DNA of 47,644 nucleotides, from NCBI GenBank assembly GCA_025062325.1, contig JANXAL010000016.1, positions 1 to 47,644 on the forward strand, written 5' to 3'. Positions 1-8,814 of the stretch are shown here, in pieces. Below the pieces are notes generated by a model. The model was given only the letters and a program-made list of their open reading frames with translations. It made no database searches and was not told the DNA's origin. The stretch comes from Roseiflexus sp. GTDB taxonomy: Bacteria; Chloroflexota; Chloroflexia; Chloroflexales; Roseiflexaceae. Made by a program: the position numbers and the translations under genes. How positions within the stretch are numbered: the stretch's first letter is position 1; the number at the start of each line of letters is the position of its first letter.

Positions 1-200
1 GCTCCCTTCTCTCACAAGGGGAGAAGGGAGAGGTAGGGCGCTCTCACGTGTAGGCTGTTTGGCGTGCGAAGCGACTGTGCTGCATCCTGACGCTCTTTCC
101 CCCCTCATCCCCCCTACCCCCTTCTCCCACCAGGGGAGAAGAGGGAGATGGGGCGTCCTGCTGCCTGAAACGGGCGATGCAACCGAAGGGCGTGCCGGAA
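1..200. repeat. Degenerate copies of the ~110-bp hairpin repeat
   Basis: Two copies of the C/T-rich hairpin core (like TTCTCCCACCAGGGGAGAA) occur near 5-30 and 120-150. Between them lies a segment resembling 'gtaggctgtttggcgtgcgaagcg', which recurs inverted near 14665 and 14865. The same family fills 5655-6390 and 14200-15170. Long open frames across it arise from the repeat and do not look like genes. Confidence 0.75.
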
Positions 201-380
201 AAATCTACCCCTTGTGAGGGAAAGGCGAGCAGGAGCAGCAAGAGGCGAGGGGCGAACAACCGATTATTCGTTTCCATTCGCGTATGCGCGATTGTGTGCG
301 TTTACCTGCCAGTACAACCATAGAGACACAGAGGGCATAAGGGTTGCGTGTTACACATTGAACGTTGAACGCTAGTGCGT

Positions 381-517
381 TCGTTTATTTGCTGGCACAT
401 TTTCGCTTATTTATTCGCCAAAGCATTCGCTCATTCGCTGCCCCCATTCGTTGTCCCCTTCGTTTATTCGTTTCCCATTCGTTGTCCCCTTCGCTCATTC
501 GCTTATTCGTTTCCCTA
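381..517. repeat. Array of degenerate ATTCGTT/ATTCGCT micro-repeats
   Basis: Some fifteen short units of the form ATTCGTT, ATTCGCT or TTCGTTTA follow one another with irregular C-rich spacers in the gene-free stretch before the secreted protein at 606. The pattern is seen directly. Its function is unknown; slippage-driven microsatellite growth is the simplest explanation. The rest of 200-605 shows no recognisable gene. Confidence 0.6.
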
Positions 518-605
518 TCCGTGTAGACGTCGATGCTGCTATAGCACTGTATAGCTTCCGACCTTACAGTATAATTGTCTCACCTATCGCTGCGTCAGAT
601 AAAGA

Positions 606-1049
606 ATGAACACTTGCATCCTTTCAACACTCGCTGTCACCCTACTCTCCGTAATTGTGCCTAGTTCGCCCGCATTGGTGTCATCTTCCACATCTCCGGT
701 CCCTCCTCGATCCCTGACCATAGCTGCGCAGTTGCAGGGAGACGCACCATGCGTCTGTCGTTCGTCGGCGCAGCGCTTCTTCTGCAACACGGCGCGCAAC
801 GGCGGCGCTGCCGAGTTCACCGTTGCATTCGGCGAGCCTTTGGATGCGCCGCTTCTGGGTGACGTCGACGGAACCGGTCGTGATGCCGCCTGCGTCTATC
901 GCCCGTTGACGCAACGCTTCTTGTGCGATACAGCACGCAACGGCGGCGCTGCCGAGTTCGAAGTCGCGTTCGGCAATCCCTCGGATATCCCGCTTATTGG
1001 ATCTCTCGGTCAGCCCTTTGGCGTTGCCCTGCCCCTCGTGGTACGATAA
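606..1049 (+). CDS. Small secreted protein with two VCBS/FG-GAP-like repeats
   Basis: The 147-residue product starts with a hydrophobic stretch (about residues 3-25) that looks like a signal peptide, so export is likely. Two roughly 37-residue repeats follow, at about 49-85 and 95-135. Each contains a Cys-x-(C/Y)-R start, a 'QRF-C-TARNGGAAEF' core and an 'AFG-P-D-PL-G' end, joined by a 'GDVDGTGRDA' turn. This layout resembles the beta-propeller-type repeats (GDWDGDG...GVYRP...FAFG) of large secreted proteins in Chloroflexota and other bacteria. Here there are only two blades and paired cysteines, so it may be a fragment or a minimal version. The Shine-Dalgarno signal is weak. It lies alone between repeats. 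Its role is unknown. Confidence 0.6.
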   Translation: MNTCILSTLAVTLLSVIVPSSPALVSSSTSPVPPRSLTIAAQLQGDAPCVCRSSAQRFFCNTARNGGAAEFTVAFGEPLDAPLLGDVDGTGRDAACVYRPLTQRFLCDTARNGGAAEFEVAFGNPSDIPLIGSLGQPFGVALPLVVR

Positions 1050-1319
1050 GTTTCGACAAGGCGCTGGTTGCCCTATCGGCGCCTGATTGCTCAAAAAGGC
1101 TGACACGAGAACGCAAAGGTGCAAAGCCTCGCAATCAACAGGTGACAGCACTGGGTCTTCGCGCCTTCGTGTCAGCCCTTTGAAGAGCCGTTGAGCGCTA
1201 GCGCATTTCCGAATGAGAAAGACAAGCCAGTATCGGCAGCTTCATACGCAGAGTCGTTGTGCCTTTGCGCCTCTGTGTGCGCTTACTTGATAAGGTATGA
1301 CCTTCAGCACCTTTACCGC

Positions 1320-3854
1320 ATGTTGCGACTGATTGAGGAGTGGTTTGCGCGCCGCGGCTGGACGCCGTTCCCTTTTCAGCGCGAGGTATGGCAGGCGTAC
1401 CTGGCAGGTGAAAGCGGTCTGATCCACGCCACCACCGGCGCCGGGAAAACGTATGCCGCCTGGCTGGGACCGGTCGCCGAATGGCTGGCGCACGAGACAT
1501 CGGAGTGTACCGCGCCTGCGTTGCGCGTGCTGTGGATCACACCGTTGCGCGCACTCGCCGCCGATACGGTCGAGGCGCTACGAGCGCCGCTCGATGATCT
1601 CGGCATTCCCTGGCAGGTCGAGGCGCGCACTGGGGATACATCCGCCACTGTGCGCGCCCGTCAGCGTCGTCGCCTGCCGACAGCGCTGGTCACTACCCCT
1701 GAAAGCCTCTCACTCTTGCTCACCCAACCCGAATGGCGCAATCTGTTTGCCGATCTGCGGTTGGTGGTCGTCGATGAATGGCACGAACTGCTCTCGACCA
1801 AGCGCGGCGTGCAGGTAGAACTGGCGCTTGCGCGGCTGCGCGGGTTACGTCGCAATCTGCGCATCTGGGGACTGTCTGCAACTATGGGGGATCTGGACGC
1901 GGCGCTGGATGCCTTGATCCCCGGAACTGGCGATCAACCGCCGCACGCCAGGGTTGTGCGCGGTCTGCTGCCCAAGCCCATTGTTATTGAAACATTGTTT
2001 CCTGAAACAATCGAGCGCTTTCCGTGGTCGGGGCACCTGGGGTTGAAGCTGTTGCCACAGGTAGTGGCGACGATCGAGCGGAGCGAAACGTCGCTAGTCT
2101 TCACCAACACGCGCTCCCAGGCAGAAATCTGGTATCAGGCGTTGCTGGAGGCGCGTCCTGATTGGGCAGGCACGTTGGCGCTTCATCACGGATCGCTGGA
2201 TCGCGAGGTGCGCGAGTGGGTTGAGGAAGCGCTGCGTGCACGGCGCCTGCGGTGCGTGGTGTGCACATCCAGCCTCGATCTGGGGGTCGATTTCTCGCCG
2301 GTAGATCAGGTCATTCAGATTGGCAGCCCGAAGGGGGTGGCGCGCCTGTTACAGCGCGCCGGGCGCAGTGGCCACCGACCCGGCGAGGTCAGCCGGGTGA
2401 CGTGCGCGCCTGCGAGCGCTCTGGAATTGATCGAAATTGCGGCGGCGCGCGACGCGATTGCGCAGGAACGGATTGAAGCGCGTCCGCCGCTGGAGTTGCC
2501 GCTTGACGTGCTGGTGCAACATCTGGTCACCTGCGCGCTAGGGGGTGGTTTCACCGCCGATGAACTGCTCACCGAAGTGCGATCCACGCGCGCCTTCCGC
2601 CGCTTGAGCGATGCCGAGTGGCAGTGGGCGCTCGACTTTGTGGTACGCGGAGGCGCATCGCTCCACGCCTACCCGGAGTTTCATCGAGTCGTGGAGCGTG
2701 ACGGGCGCTACATTGTGACGAACGATACCGTTGCACGTCGCCATCGGGTTAGCATTGGCACGATTGTGAGCGAGACGGCGTTGAAAGTGCAGTACGTGCG
2801 CGGCGGAACGCTCGGTACGGTCGAGGAGTCGTTCGCATCGCGGTTGAAGCCGGGAGATGTCTTCTTCTTCGCCGGGAAGGCGCTCGAATTCGTGCAGTTG
2901 CGCGACATGACGGTCTTTGTGCGCAAAGCGGAACGGCGCGAAGGCGTGACGCCGCGCTGGATGGGCGGGCGCATGCCGCTCTCCACCGAACTTTCCCGTG
3001 CCATTCGCGCGCTCATCGAAGAAGCGCGCAGCGGCGTCTTTCGTAGCGCCGAGATGGAAGCAGTGCGTCCGCTGCTTGAGGTGCAAGCGCGCTGGTCGTT
3101 GTTGCCCGGCGCAGACGAACTCCTGATCGAGCGAGTGCAGACACGGGAGGGGCATCACCTGTTCATGTACCCCTTCGAGGGGCGGTTGGTGCATGAAGGA
3201 ATGGCGGCGCTGATCGCCTTTCGTCTAAGCCGTCTGCGCCCGATCACCTTTACGATGGCAATGAACGATTACGGCTTCGAATTGCTGGCGTCGGAACCGG
3301 CGCCGCTTGCTGAAGCGCTCGGAACAACATTTGACGCCGCGCACGGCGCGCAGCGATGGTCGATGGCTGGCGCAGATGCGCCGCTCTTCAGTGTCGAGCG
3401 CCTGGCAGACGATATTCTCGCCAGCCTCAACGCTACCGAGATGGCGAAGCGCCAGTTCCGCGAAATCGCACGGATCGCCGGTCTGGTCTATGAGGGGTAC
3501 CCTGGCGAGAAGAGCGCGCGTCAAATTCAGGCGTCGAGCAGCCTGCTATATGACGTATTTGCGCGCTATGATCCGGAGAACCGGTTGCTGGAACAGGCGC
3601 GACGTGAGGTGCTGGAGCGCCAGTTGGAGCAGAGCCGTCTAGCAGCGGCGCTCGCACGCATCGCTGCAGGACGAATCACTGTGGTAGACGCACCGCGCCC
3701 GACCCCGCTCGCCTTCCCGTTGCTCGTTGATCGTTTGCGTGAAAGTCTCAGCTCTGAAAAACTGGCAGACCGAGTGCGCAAGATGCAACTGGCGCTCGAG
3801 CGCGAGGCAGGAGCAGCGCCACAAAGAACCGGCGCCACGCCGATGCTCGACTGA
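1320..3854 (+). CDS. Lhr-type, ligase-associated DEXH-box DNA helicase
   Basis: An ATP-dependent superfamily 2 helicase of the Lhr group, close to the 'ligase-associated DNA damage response DEXH helicase' family; it probably unwinds DNA or hybrids during repair. From the ATG at 1320 it has 844 residues, as usual for the family. Visible motifs are Walker A ATTGAGKT (37-44), TPLRALA (74-80), DEWH (152-155, motif II), SAT (motif III) and QRAGRSGHRPG (motif VI, about 350-365). A winged-helix and C-terminal Lhr core follow. An upstream TTG at 1191 would add 43 residues rich in Cys and Leu encoded by repeat-like DNA, so the ATG is preferred. In many bacteria this helicase sits with a DNA ligase, an exonuclease and a phosphoesterase. 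None of these is adjacent here, so it stands alone. Confidence 0.87.
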   Translation: MLRLIEEWFARRGWTPFPFQREVWQAYLAGESGLIHATTGAGKTYAAWLGPVAEWLAHETSECTAPALRVLWITPLRALAADTVEALRAPLDDLGIPWQVEARTGDTSATVRARQRRRLPTALVTTPESLSLLLTQPEWRNLFADLRLVVVDEWHELLSTKRGVQVELALARLRGLRRNLRIWGLSATMGDLDAALDALIPGTGDQPPHARVVRGLLPKPIVIETLFPETIERFPWSGHLGLKLLPQVVATIERSETSLVFTNTRSQAEIWYQALLEARPDWAGTLALHHGSLDREVREWVEEALRARRLRCVVCTSSLDLGVDFSPVDQVIQIGSPKGVARLLQRAGRSGHRPGEVSRVTCAPASALELIEIAAARDAIAQERIEARPPLELPLDVLVQHLVTCALGGGFTADELLTEVRSTRAFRRLSDAEWQWALDFVVRGGASLHAYPEFHRVVERDGRYIVTNDTVARRHRVSIGTIVSETALKVQYVRGGTLGTVEESFASRLKPGDVFFFAGKALEFVQLRDMTVFVRKAERREGVTPRWMGGRMPLSTELSRAIRALIEEARSGVFRSAEMEAVRPLLEVQARWSLLPGADELLIERVQTREGHHLFMYPFEGRLVHEGMAALIAFRLSRLRPITFTMAMNDYGFELLASEPAPLAEALGTTFDAAHGAQRWSMAGADAPLFSVERLADDILASLNATEMAKRQFREIARIAGLVYEGYPGEKSARQIQASSSLLYDVFARYDPENRLLEQARREVLERQLEQSRLAAALARIAAGRITVVDAPRPTPLAFPLLVDRLRESLSSEKLADRVRKMQLALEREAGAAPQRTGATPMLD

Positions 3855-3858
3855 AGCG

Positions 3859-4143
3859 CTACCACGTTGATTGCTGCGCCATTACCTGGAAGACAAAGAT
3901 GCCGAAAATGATCAGCGGCGTTAGGCGACGCAACCAGCGCAACGCAATGTCGTTCTGAACTATTTCATCGGCTGCGGGGAAATGCCGCGCCAGGTGGAGG
4001 CATCCAAGCACTAGGACGACCGTCGTCATCCAGAAGCTGCCCGTCAGCATAAAGGCGAAGCACAGCAATGCCGCCAGGCCGACAATAGATACATAGATGG
4101 GCATTTCGTCCGCTTCGTCACCCTGAGAGTTGCGGGGGTCCAT
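3859..4143 (-). CDS. Small hypothetical membrane protein
   Basis: About 94 residues, converging tail to tail with the helicase gene (4 bp between stops). It has an acidic N-terminus (GDEADE) and then hydrophobic segments at about 17-35, 37-50 and 72-88, so two or three membrane spans are likely. The start at 4143 is chosen because AGGTGAAC lies just upstream on this strand; an ATG at 4164 would add seven residues. The family is not recognised. It is divergent from the PucC-like gene and shares its upstream region. Confidence 0.5.
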   Translation of the reverse strand: MDPRNSQGDEADEMPIYVSIVGLAALLCFAFMLTGSFWMTTVVLVLGCLHLARHFPAADEIVQNDIALRWLRRLTPLIIFGIFVFQVMAQQSTW

Positions 4144-4164
4144 ACGGTTCACCTGTACCTGCAT

Positions 4165-4185
4165 TGGAGTGAGTGTCTCACTCCA
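4165..4185. promoter_or_regulatory. Perfect inverted repeat, possible operator
   Basis: TGGAGTGAG and CTCACTCCA form a perfect 9+9 inverted repeat around a 3-base centre. It lies between two divergent genes, just upstream of the preferred start of the small membrane protein, and could bind a dimeric regulator. No factor can be named from the sequence. Confidence 0.35.
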
Positions 4186-4247
4186 CATCCAGTAGCCGAG
4201 AAGCGGCGGAGAAGTCATGCCGCCTGTTGTGTGGTTTTGTTCACAGG

Positions 4248-4253
4248 TATAAT
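4248..4253 (+). promoter_or_regulatory. Candidate -10 box of the pucC-like gene
   Basis: A perfect TATAAT lies 97 bases before the ATG at 4350. The best -35 partner at 17-base spacing is the poor TGTTGT (4225-4230), so the promoter may be activator-dependent or the -10 fortuitous. Confidence 0.4.
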
Positions 4254-4295
4254 AGCATGAGGAAGATACAATCGCCATGATCGACGTTGTAACAA

Positions 4296-4319
4296 GTTGA
4301 TTGCCGGATTGCAATCAAC
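4296..4319 (+). promoter_or_regulatory. Hairpin in the leader of the pucC-like gene
   Basis: GTTGATTGC and GCAATCAAC pair perfectly around the loop CGGATT. It lies between the candidate -10 box and the start codon, so it would be in the 5' untranslated region. It may be an operator or an mRNA hairpin. Confidence 0.4.
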
Positions 4320-4349
4320 GTTTCATCGATCTTTCTTTTAGGATGTGTC

Positions 4350-5654
4350 ATGCGCTGGACGACCATCTTTCGTCTGGGGTTAATCAATGTCGCCGTTGCA
4401 CTGACGGCAGTTCCAATCGAAAGCACGCTCAACCGGATCATGATCAGTGAGCTGCGGCTGCCTGCCTCGCTCGTGGCGCTGCTGATTGCGTTGCCCTACG
4501 CTTTTTCGCCGGTACAGATCTGGATCGGATCCTTCTCGGATCGTCGCCCGTTGCTGGGACTGCGACGCACACCCTATACGATCATTGGACTGCTGTTATG
4601 TGCCGGAGGATCGGCGCTTTCGCCGACGGCCGCGTTTGCCATGGCAGAGAACTTCTGGCTGGGATTGCCGCTTGGGTTGCTGGCATTCGGTGCATGGGGG
4701 ATGGGATTCAACTTTGCGACGGTGTCGTATCTGTCGCTGGCGACGGATCTTTCCGGCGAAGAATACCGTGCCCGCACTGTCGGCGTCATGTGGTTCATGC
4801 TGATCATAGGGGTCATTATTGCTGGCGTGGGTCTTTCGCGCATGCTGCGCGACTACACGCCAGCGGCGCTGTTTACAGCATTCTACGTGGTGTGCGGCAT
4901 TGCACTGCTGATCGGCGTTGCCGCGCTCTGGGGCCTTGAGTCGCGCAACGTTGAACCGACGACTTCTGAGCGACGCAATTTCAGGCAAACGGTCGCTACC
5001 GTGGTGGGAACGCCGCAGGCCCGCCTGTTCTTCATCTACCTGGTGCTGCTACTGATAGCAATTCTAGGGCAAGACGTGCTGCTCGAACCGTTCGCTGCCG
5101 ATGTATTTGGCATGCCGGTCGAGGTTACGACGCGCTACACATCGATCTGGGGCGCAGCGCTGTTGGTTGGACTTTTGGCGACAAGTCCGCTGGCGCGGCG
5201 CCGCGGGAAGCCTTTCGCCGCTGCCGTTGGCGGGTCGCTAGTGGCGCTTGGCCTAGGATTGATTGCGCTGAGCGGCATCCTGGGTATGCCGGTCATCTTC
5301 ACGCCGAGCCTGATTATTTTCGGCTTTGGCAGCGGTGTTTCGACGGCAGCCAATCTGGCGCTCATGCTCGATATGACGATACCAGGGCAGATTGGCGCGT
5401 TTGTGGGAGCATGGGGAGTCGCTAACTCCATGGCGCGCCTGCTGGGAACTGTGCTGAGCGGCGTGACCCGCGATGTCCTGACTGATCTGTTCGATGACCG
5501 CATGCCCGGATATGTCATCGTCTTCCTGCTCCAGGCGGCTGCGATGGTGATATCGCTGGCGCTGCTGCCGCGGATCAGCACGGCGCGCTTCCGCCGCGAA
5601 GCGGCGCCCTCAACGCGAGAGCTTGTTGCACTTGCTGGCGAATCGCAGGGGTGA
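4350..5654 (+). CDS. PucC/BCD-family MFS protein (bacteriochlorophyll delivery or antenna assembly)
   Basis: A 434-residue, roughly 12-span inner-membrane protein of the major facilitator superfamily. The region at about 48-75, including LPYAFSPVQIWIGSFSDR and LGLRRTPY, is characteristic of the PucC/LhaA/Bch2 (BCD) branch, whose members help assemble light-harvesting complexes in phototrophs. The acidic and aromatic residues typical of drug-efflux MFS proteins are not evident. AGGA lies nine bases before the ATG. This gene is the clearest phototrophy link in the window. Its specific partner (LH1-type antenna or chlorosome-like component) cannot be told, and it is not next to other photosynthesis genes. 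Confidence 0.8.
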   Translation: MRWTTIFRLGLINVAVALTAVPIESTLNRIMISELRLPASLVALLIALPYAFSPVQIWIGSFSDRRPLLGLRRTPYTIIGLLLCAGGSALSPTAAFAMAENFWLGLPLGLLAFGAWGMGFNFATVSYLSLATDLSGEEYRARTVGVMWFMLIIGVIIAGVGLSRMLRDYTPAALFTAFYVVCGIALLIGVAALWGLESRNVEPTTSERRNFRQTVATVVGTPQARLFFIYLVLLLIAILGQDVLLEPFAADVFGMPVEVTTRYTSIWGAALLVGLLATSPLARRRGKPFAAAVGGSLVALGLGLIALSGILGMPVIFTPSLIIFGFGSGVSTAANLALMLDMTIPGQIGAFVGAWGVANSMARLLGTVLSGVTRDVLTDLFDDRMPGYVIVFLLQAAAMVISLALLPRISTARFRREAAPSTRELVALAGESQG

Positions 5655-6390
5655 TCAGGGGGGGAAAGGGAAGCTCTCACGTGGAGGCTTTTCAGGACGC
5701 GAAGCGGATGTAACGGATTCGGACTCCCTTCCCCCTCATCCCCCTGCCCCTTTCTCCCACCCTCTCAGGTGGAAGCTTTTTCGGGTGCGAAGTAGGCTTG
5801 CCGCGTCCTGACGCCCTTTTCCCCCTCATCCCCCTACCCCTTTCTCTCCTTGTGGGAGAAGGGGGAGACTCACCAGTGTCGAGTTTTTGGGGTGTGATGG
5901 ATGTTTTTCTGCGTTTTGACGATCTTTTTCCCCCTTATCCCCCCTACCCCCTTTTCCCACCAGGGGAGAAGGGGGAGCTAGGGCGTCCTGTTGCCCGGAG
6001 CAGGTGATGCAACGTGAGGGCTTGCCGGAAACATCCACCCTTGTGAGCCCCCCCGTCCCCTCATCCCCTTCTCCCACAAGGGGAGAAGGGGGCGTTAGGG
6101 CGCCCCACTGCCTGAAGCGGTCGATGCAACAGAGGGCGGGCCAAAAAACCTACCCTTGTGAGCGGCCCCCTTCTCCCACAGGGGGAGAAGGGGGAGGGTG
6201 CGCACCCTGATGCTCAAAACGAGTGATGCACCATAAAGGCTTGCCAAAAAACCTACACTTGTGAGCCTCCCCCAGCCCCCTTCTCCCACACTGCGGAGAG
6301 AAGGGGGGAGATGAGGCGTCCTGACGCCCAAAATGGGCATATAACGCAGAAACGCACCGGAAAACCTGACCATTGTAGGAGAAAGGCTGC
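5655..6390. repeat. Tandem array of ~110-bp hairpin repeats
   Basis: After two or three partial copies (5665-5860), four degenerate copies follow head to tail at about 5941-6047, 6048-6161, 6162-6265 and 6266-6379. Each holds a C/T-rich lead, a hairpin core (TTCTCCCACAAGGGGAGAA or a variant), a 'GGCGTCCTGACGCC'-like stretch, a 'GATGCAAC' motif and an end like CCTACCCTTGTGAG. Copies differ in the stem but keep pairing, which suggests that structure is maintained. The open frames across the array look spurious. 6390-6600 holds nothing recognisable. Confidence 0.8.
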
Positions 6391-6603
6391 AGGGCGAACA
6401 GGAGCAGGCAGGAGCGCACCCTATGAGCGCCACCACAGGTGTGGGTTGAGGATGTTATGACACTGCAGTGCAGTGTCGCCAGGTTGCGGCGCAGCATCGC
6501 TGCGTGCTACGGAATGGATGTCGAGTGTGTGATGCTGTGAATTTGGAATGCGACATACGACGATAGGGCGTTACAGATTGTGCGACTAGAAAGGGATGCA
6601 TGG

Positions 6604-6632
6604 TTGATCGCCGACATCGTCTGACATATAAT
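6604..6632 (+). promoter_or_regulatory. Sigma-70-type promoter of the DUF262 gene
   Basis: TTGATC and TATAAT are separated by exactly 17 bases. Transcription would start near 6640 and give a leader of about 80 bases before the ATG at 6722. This is one of the best promoter matches in the window and supports expression of this solitary gene. Confidence 0.65.
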
Positions 6633-6721
6633 GTGCGGAAATACGGTCCAACCCTCTCTGCAGCGCGCTCCAGTGCAGCGCCACGCAGACCTTTAATCCG
6701 GCATAAGCGCCGAGGCGTCAC

Positions 6722-8518
6722 ATGGCCACACAGCGCTACTCTGTCACCCCTTACCCGATTGAAACCTTGCTAACATGGGTGAAGTCCGGAGAGATTGCGA
6801 TTCCCGAAATCCAACGCCCTTTCGTCTGGGATGCAACAAAAGTCCGCAATCTGCTCGACTCGCTCTATCGGGGCTATCCCGTCGGCTATCTAATCACCTG
6901 GCGCAATCCAACGGTCAGACTTAAGGATGGCACACTTTCCGCCGGTAAACGCATCCTGATAGATGGTCAGCAGCGGATGACGGCGTTGATGGCTTCACTG
7001 CTTGGCTACGAGGTGCTTACCAAGGATTACGAGACGGTACGTATTCAAATTGCGTTTCATCCTCAAGAGGAGCGCTTTGAGGTTGTCAACTCCGCCATTC
7101 GGAAAGATGTTGCCTGGTTGCCAGACATTGCCGAGATTTTTGCGCCGCATACAAGCCTCTTCCAGCTCGTTGACGAGTATTGCACCAGAAACCCCGATGT
7201 TTCCCGAGACTCCATATTCAAGACGATTGAGAAACTCCGAAAGATCCTCAATAATCATGTCGGGGTTATTGAGCTGAACGACGACCTCGATATTGAAACA
7301 GTTACAGAGATTTTCATCCGGGTGAACTCGGCAGGCGTTGAACTTTCGCAGGCGGATTTCGCTATGTCAAAGATCGCGGTTAATGAAAAGTATGGCGGCA
7401 ACTTATTGCGCAAAGCGATCGACTACTTTTGTCACGCTGCAGTAACCCCAGAATTTTTATCGCAAATCGAAAGAAAAGATAAAGAATTCGCCCAATCCGA
7501 ATTCTTACCAAAGATGCGGTGGCTCAAAGAGACAAACGATGATCTCTACGACCCCACATACACTGATATGCTCAGGGTGGCTTTTACCTCTGAGTTTCGT
7601 CGCGGAAGGTTGCAGGATCTAGTGGCGCTGCTATCGGGGCGTAATTTTGAGACCAGGCAGTTCGAGGACGCTATTGCTGAAGAATCATTCGCGCTTCTTA
7701 AGCAAGGCGTCCTCAACTTTATGAACGAAACTAACTTTAAGCGTTTTGTTATGATTCTTCGTTCCGCGGGTTTTGTAACTAATGATCTTATTGGTGGCCG
7801 AAATGCGGTTAATTTTGCCTATATCCTTTACTTGCGCGGTAGAGCCGAAGGCGTCGCTGCAGCCGATCTTGAGCGTTTAGTAAGGCGATGGTATGTCATG
7901 TCCACCCTGCGCGGACGTTATATTGGCAACCCCGAGACAGCATTCGATTTGGATATGCGCCAGATAGAGGCAAGAGGTCTCATAAATTATACGAATATCG
8001 TTATTGAAAATGAGTTGCCGGAAAGCTTCTGGAATGGACTTCTTCCACAACTAATGGATACCTCGTCACCACAAAGTCCCTACTTTCTTGCTTATCAGGC
8101 GGCACAGGTGAAGCTCGGAGACAAAGGGTTTTTGTCTCGTGATATTACAGTGCTAGATTTGCTGATGAATCGGGTAGATGTTCATCATGTGTATCCAAAG
8201 AAATATCTGAAGAGCATAGGGTTGCCGCGCAGTCGATATAACCAGATTGCCAATTTTGTACTGGCGCAGAGTGAAATTAACATTGCTATTGGAGACAAAC
8301 CTCCTGAGCAATACTTCAAGGAGCTTGCTGAACAATGTCGTGGCGGGAAACGAAAGTATGGCGCCATCACTGATGAGCAAGAACTCCGTGCCAACTTGCG
8401 GATGCACTGTATCCCGGAAGTGATGCTTGATGGACCGGCGCCCACGTATGAAGCCTTTCTGGAGGCCCGGCGAAAACTGATGGCGCAGAAGATCAAGACC
8501 TGGTTTGAGACGCTGTAG
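6722..8518 (+). CDS. GmrSD-like DUF262/HNH protein (predicted anti-phage nuclease)
   Basis: A 598-residue protein with an N-terminal DUF262 (GmrS/ParB-Srx-like) domain and a C-terminal HNH-type region. The N-terminus has [10 protein letters not shown] (27-36) and the hallmark DGQQRMT (81-87), a nucleotide-hydrolysis motif of the family. Near residue 487, HHVYPKKYL followed by a distal asparagine-rich stretch looks like a DUF1524/HNH nuclease motif. Known relatives include the Type IV enzyme GmrSD, which cleaves glucosylated phage DNA, and SspE, which acts with phosphorothioate marking. Neither partner system is nearby, so a stand-alone nuclease against modified phage DNA is the inference. It is visibly more AT-rich than its neighbours and is flanked by repeats, which fits horizontal gain. 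GAGG lies seven bases before the ATG. Confidence 0.8.
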   Translation: MATQRYSVTPYPIETLLTWVKSGEIAIPEIQRPFVWDATKVRNLLDSLYRGYPVGYLITWRNPTVRLKDGTLSAGKRILIDGQQRMTALMASLLGYEVLTKDYETVRIQIAFHPQEERFEVVNSAIRKDVAWLPDIAEIFAPHTSLFQLVDEYCTRNPDVSRDSIFKTIEKLRKILNNHVGVIELNDDLDIETVTEIFIRVNSAGVELSQADFAMSKIAVNEKYGGNLLRKAIDYFCHAAVTPEFLSQIERKDKEFAQSEFLPKMRWLKETNDDLYDPTYTDMLRVAFTSEFRRGRLQDLVALLSGRNFETRQFEDAIAEESFALLKQGVLNFMNETNFKRFVMILRSAGFVTNDLIGGRNAVNFAYILYLRGRAEGVAAADLERLVRRWYVMSTLRGRYIGNPETAFDLDMRQIEARGLINYTNIVIENELPESFWNGLLPQLMDTSSPQSPYFLAYQAAQVKLGDKGFLSRDITVLDLLMNRVDVHHVYPKKYLKSIGLPRSRYNQIANFVLAQSEINIAIGDKPPEQYFKELAEQCRGGKRKYGAITDEQELRANLRMHCIPEVMLDGPAPTYEAFLEARRKLMAQKIKTWFETL

Positions 8519-8814
8519 GTCCTTCTGGCCGCTGGATGCTGCATTGGCATCGGATGAGTCGTGTTCGCGGTTCTGCCCGGGCTTACATTTCTCCCTGATA
8601 CATCCAGGCAATGAGTCATTGAGCCTGACTCTGAGATCTCAACGAATGTACATGATGAGACATTACGGTGCAATGCTGCCGCTTCCCCGCCGATAACGCT
8701 GCGCGCCTTCGCCCTCGCTTTCCGCTCGCCTACCGCTTCTCGCCCCGTTTGACATTCACCCTATCCCCGGTAATAATCCTTCAATATGGCTGTACGCCCG
8801 CGTAGAGACGTTGC

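Noticed and set aside
44-277. A 77-codon minus-strand open frame
   Set aside because: Its sequence (PSPSSPLVGEGGRGDEGG) is a translation of the same repeat.
2538-3194. A 218-codon minus-strand open frame
   Set aside because: It is antisense to the conserved helicase gene and shows no family features.
5655-6390. Possible CRISPR array
   Set aside because: The units are ~110 bp, imperfect and without unique spacers of even length; no cas genes are present.
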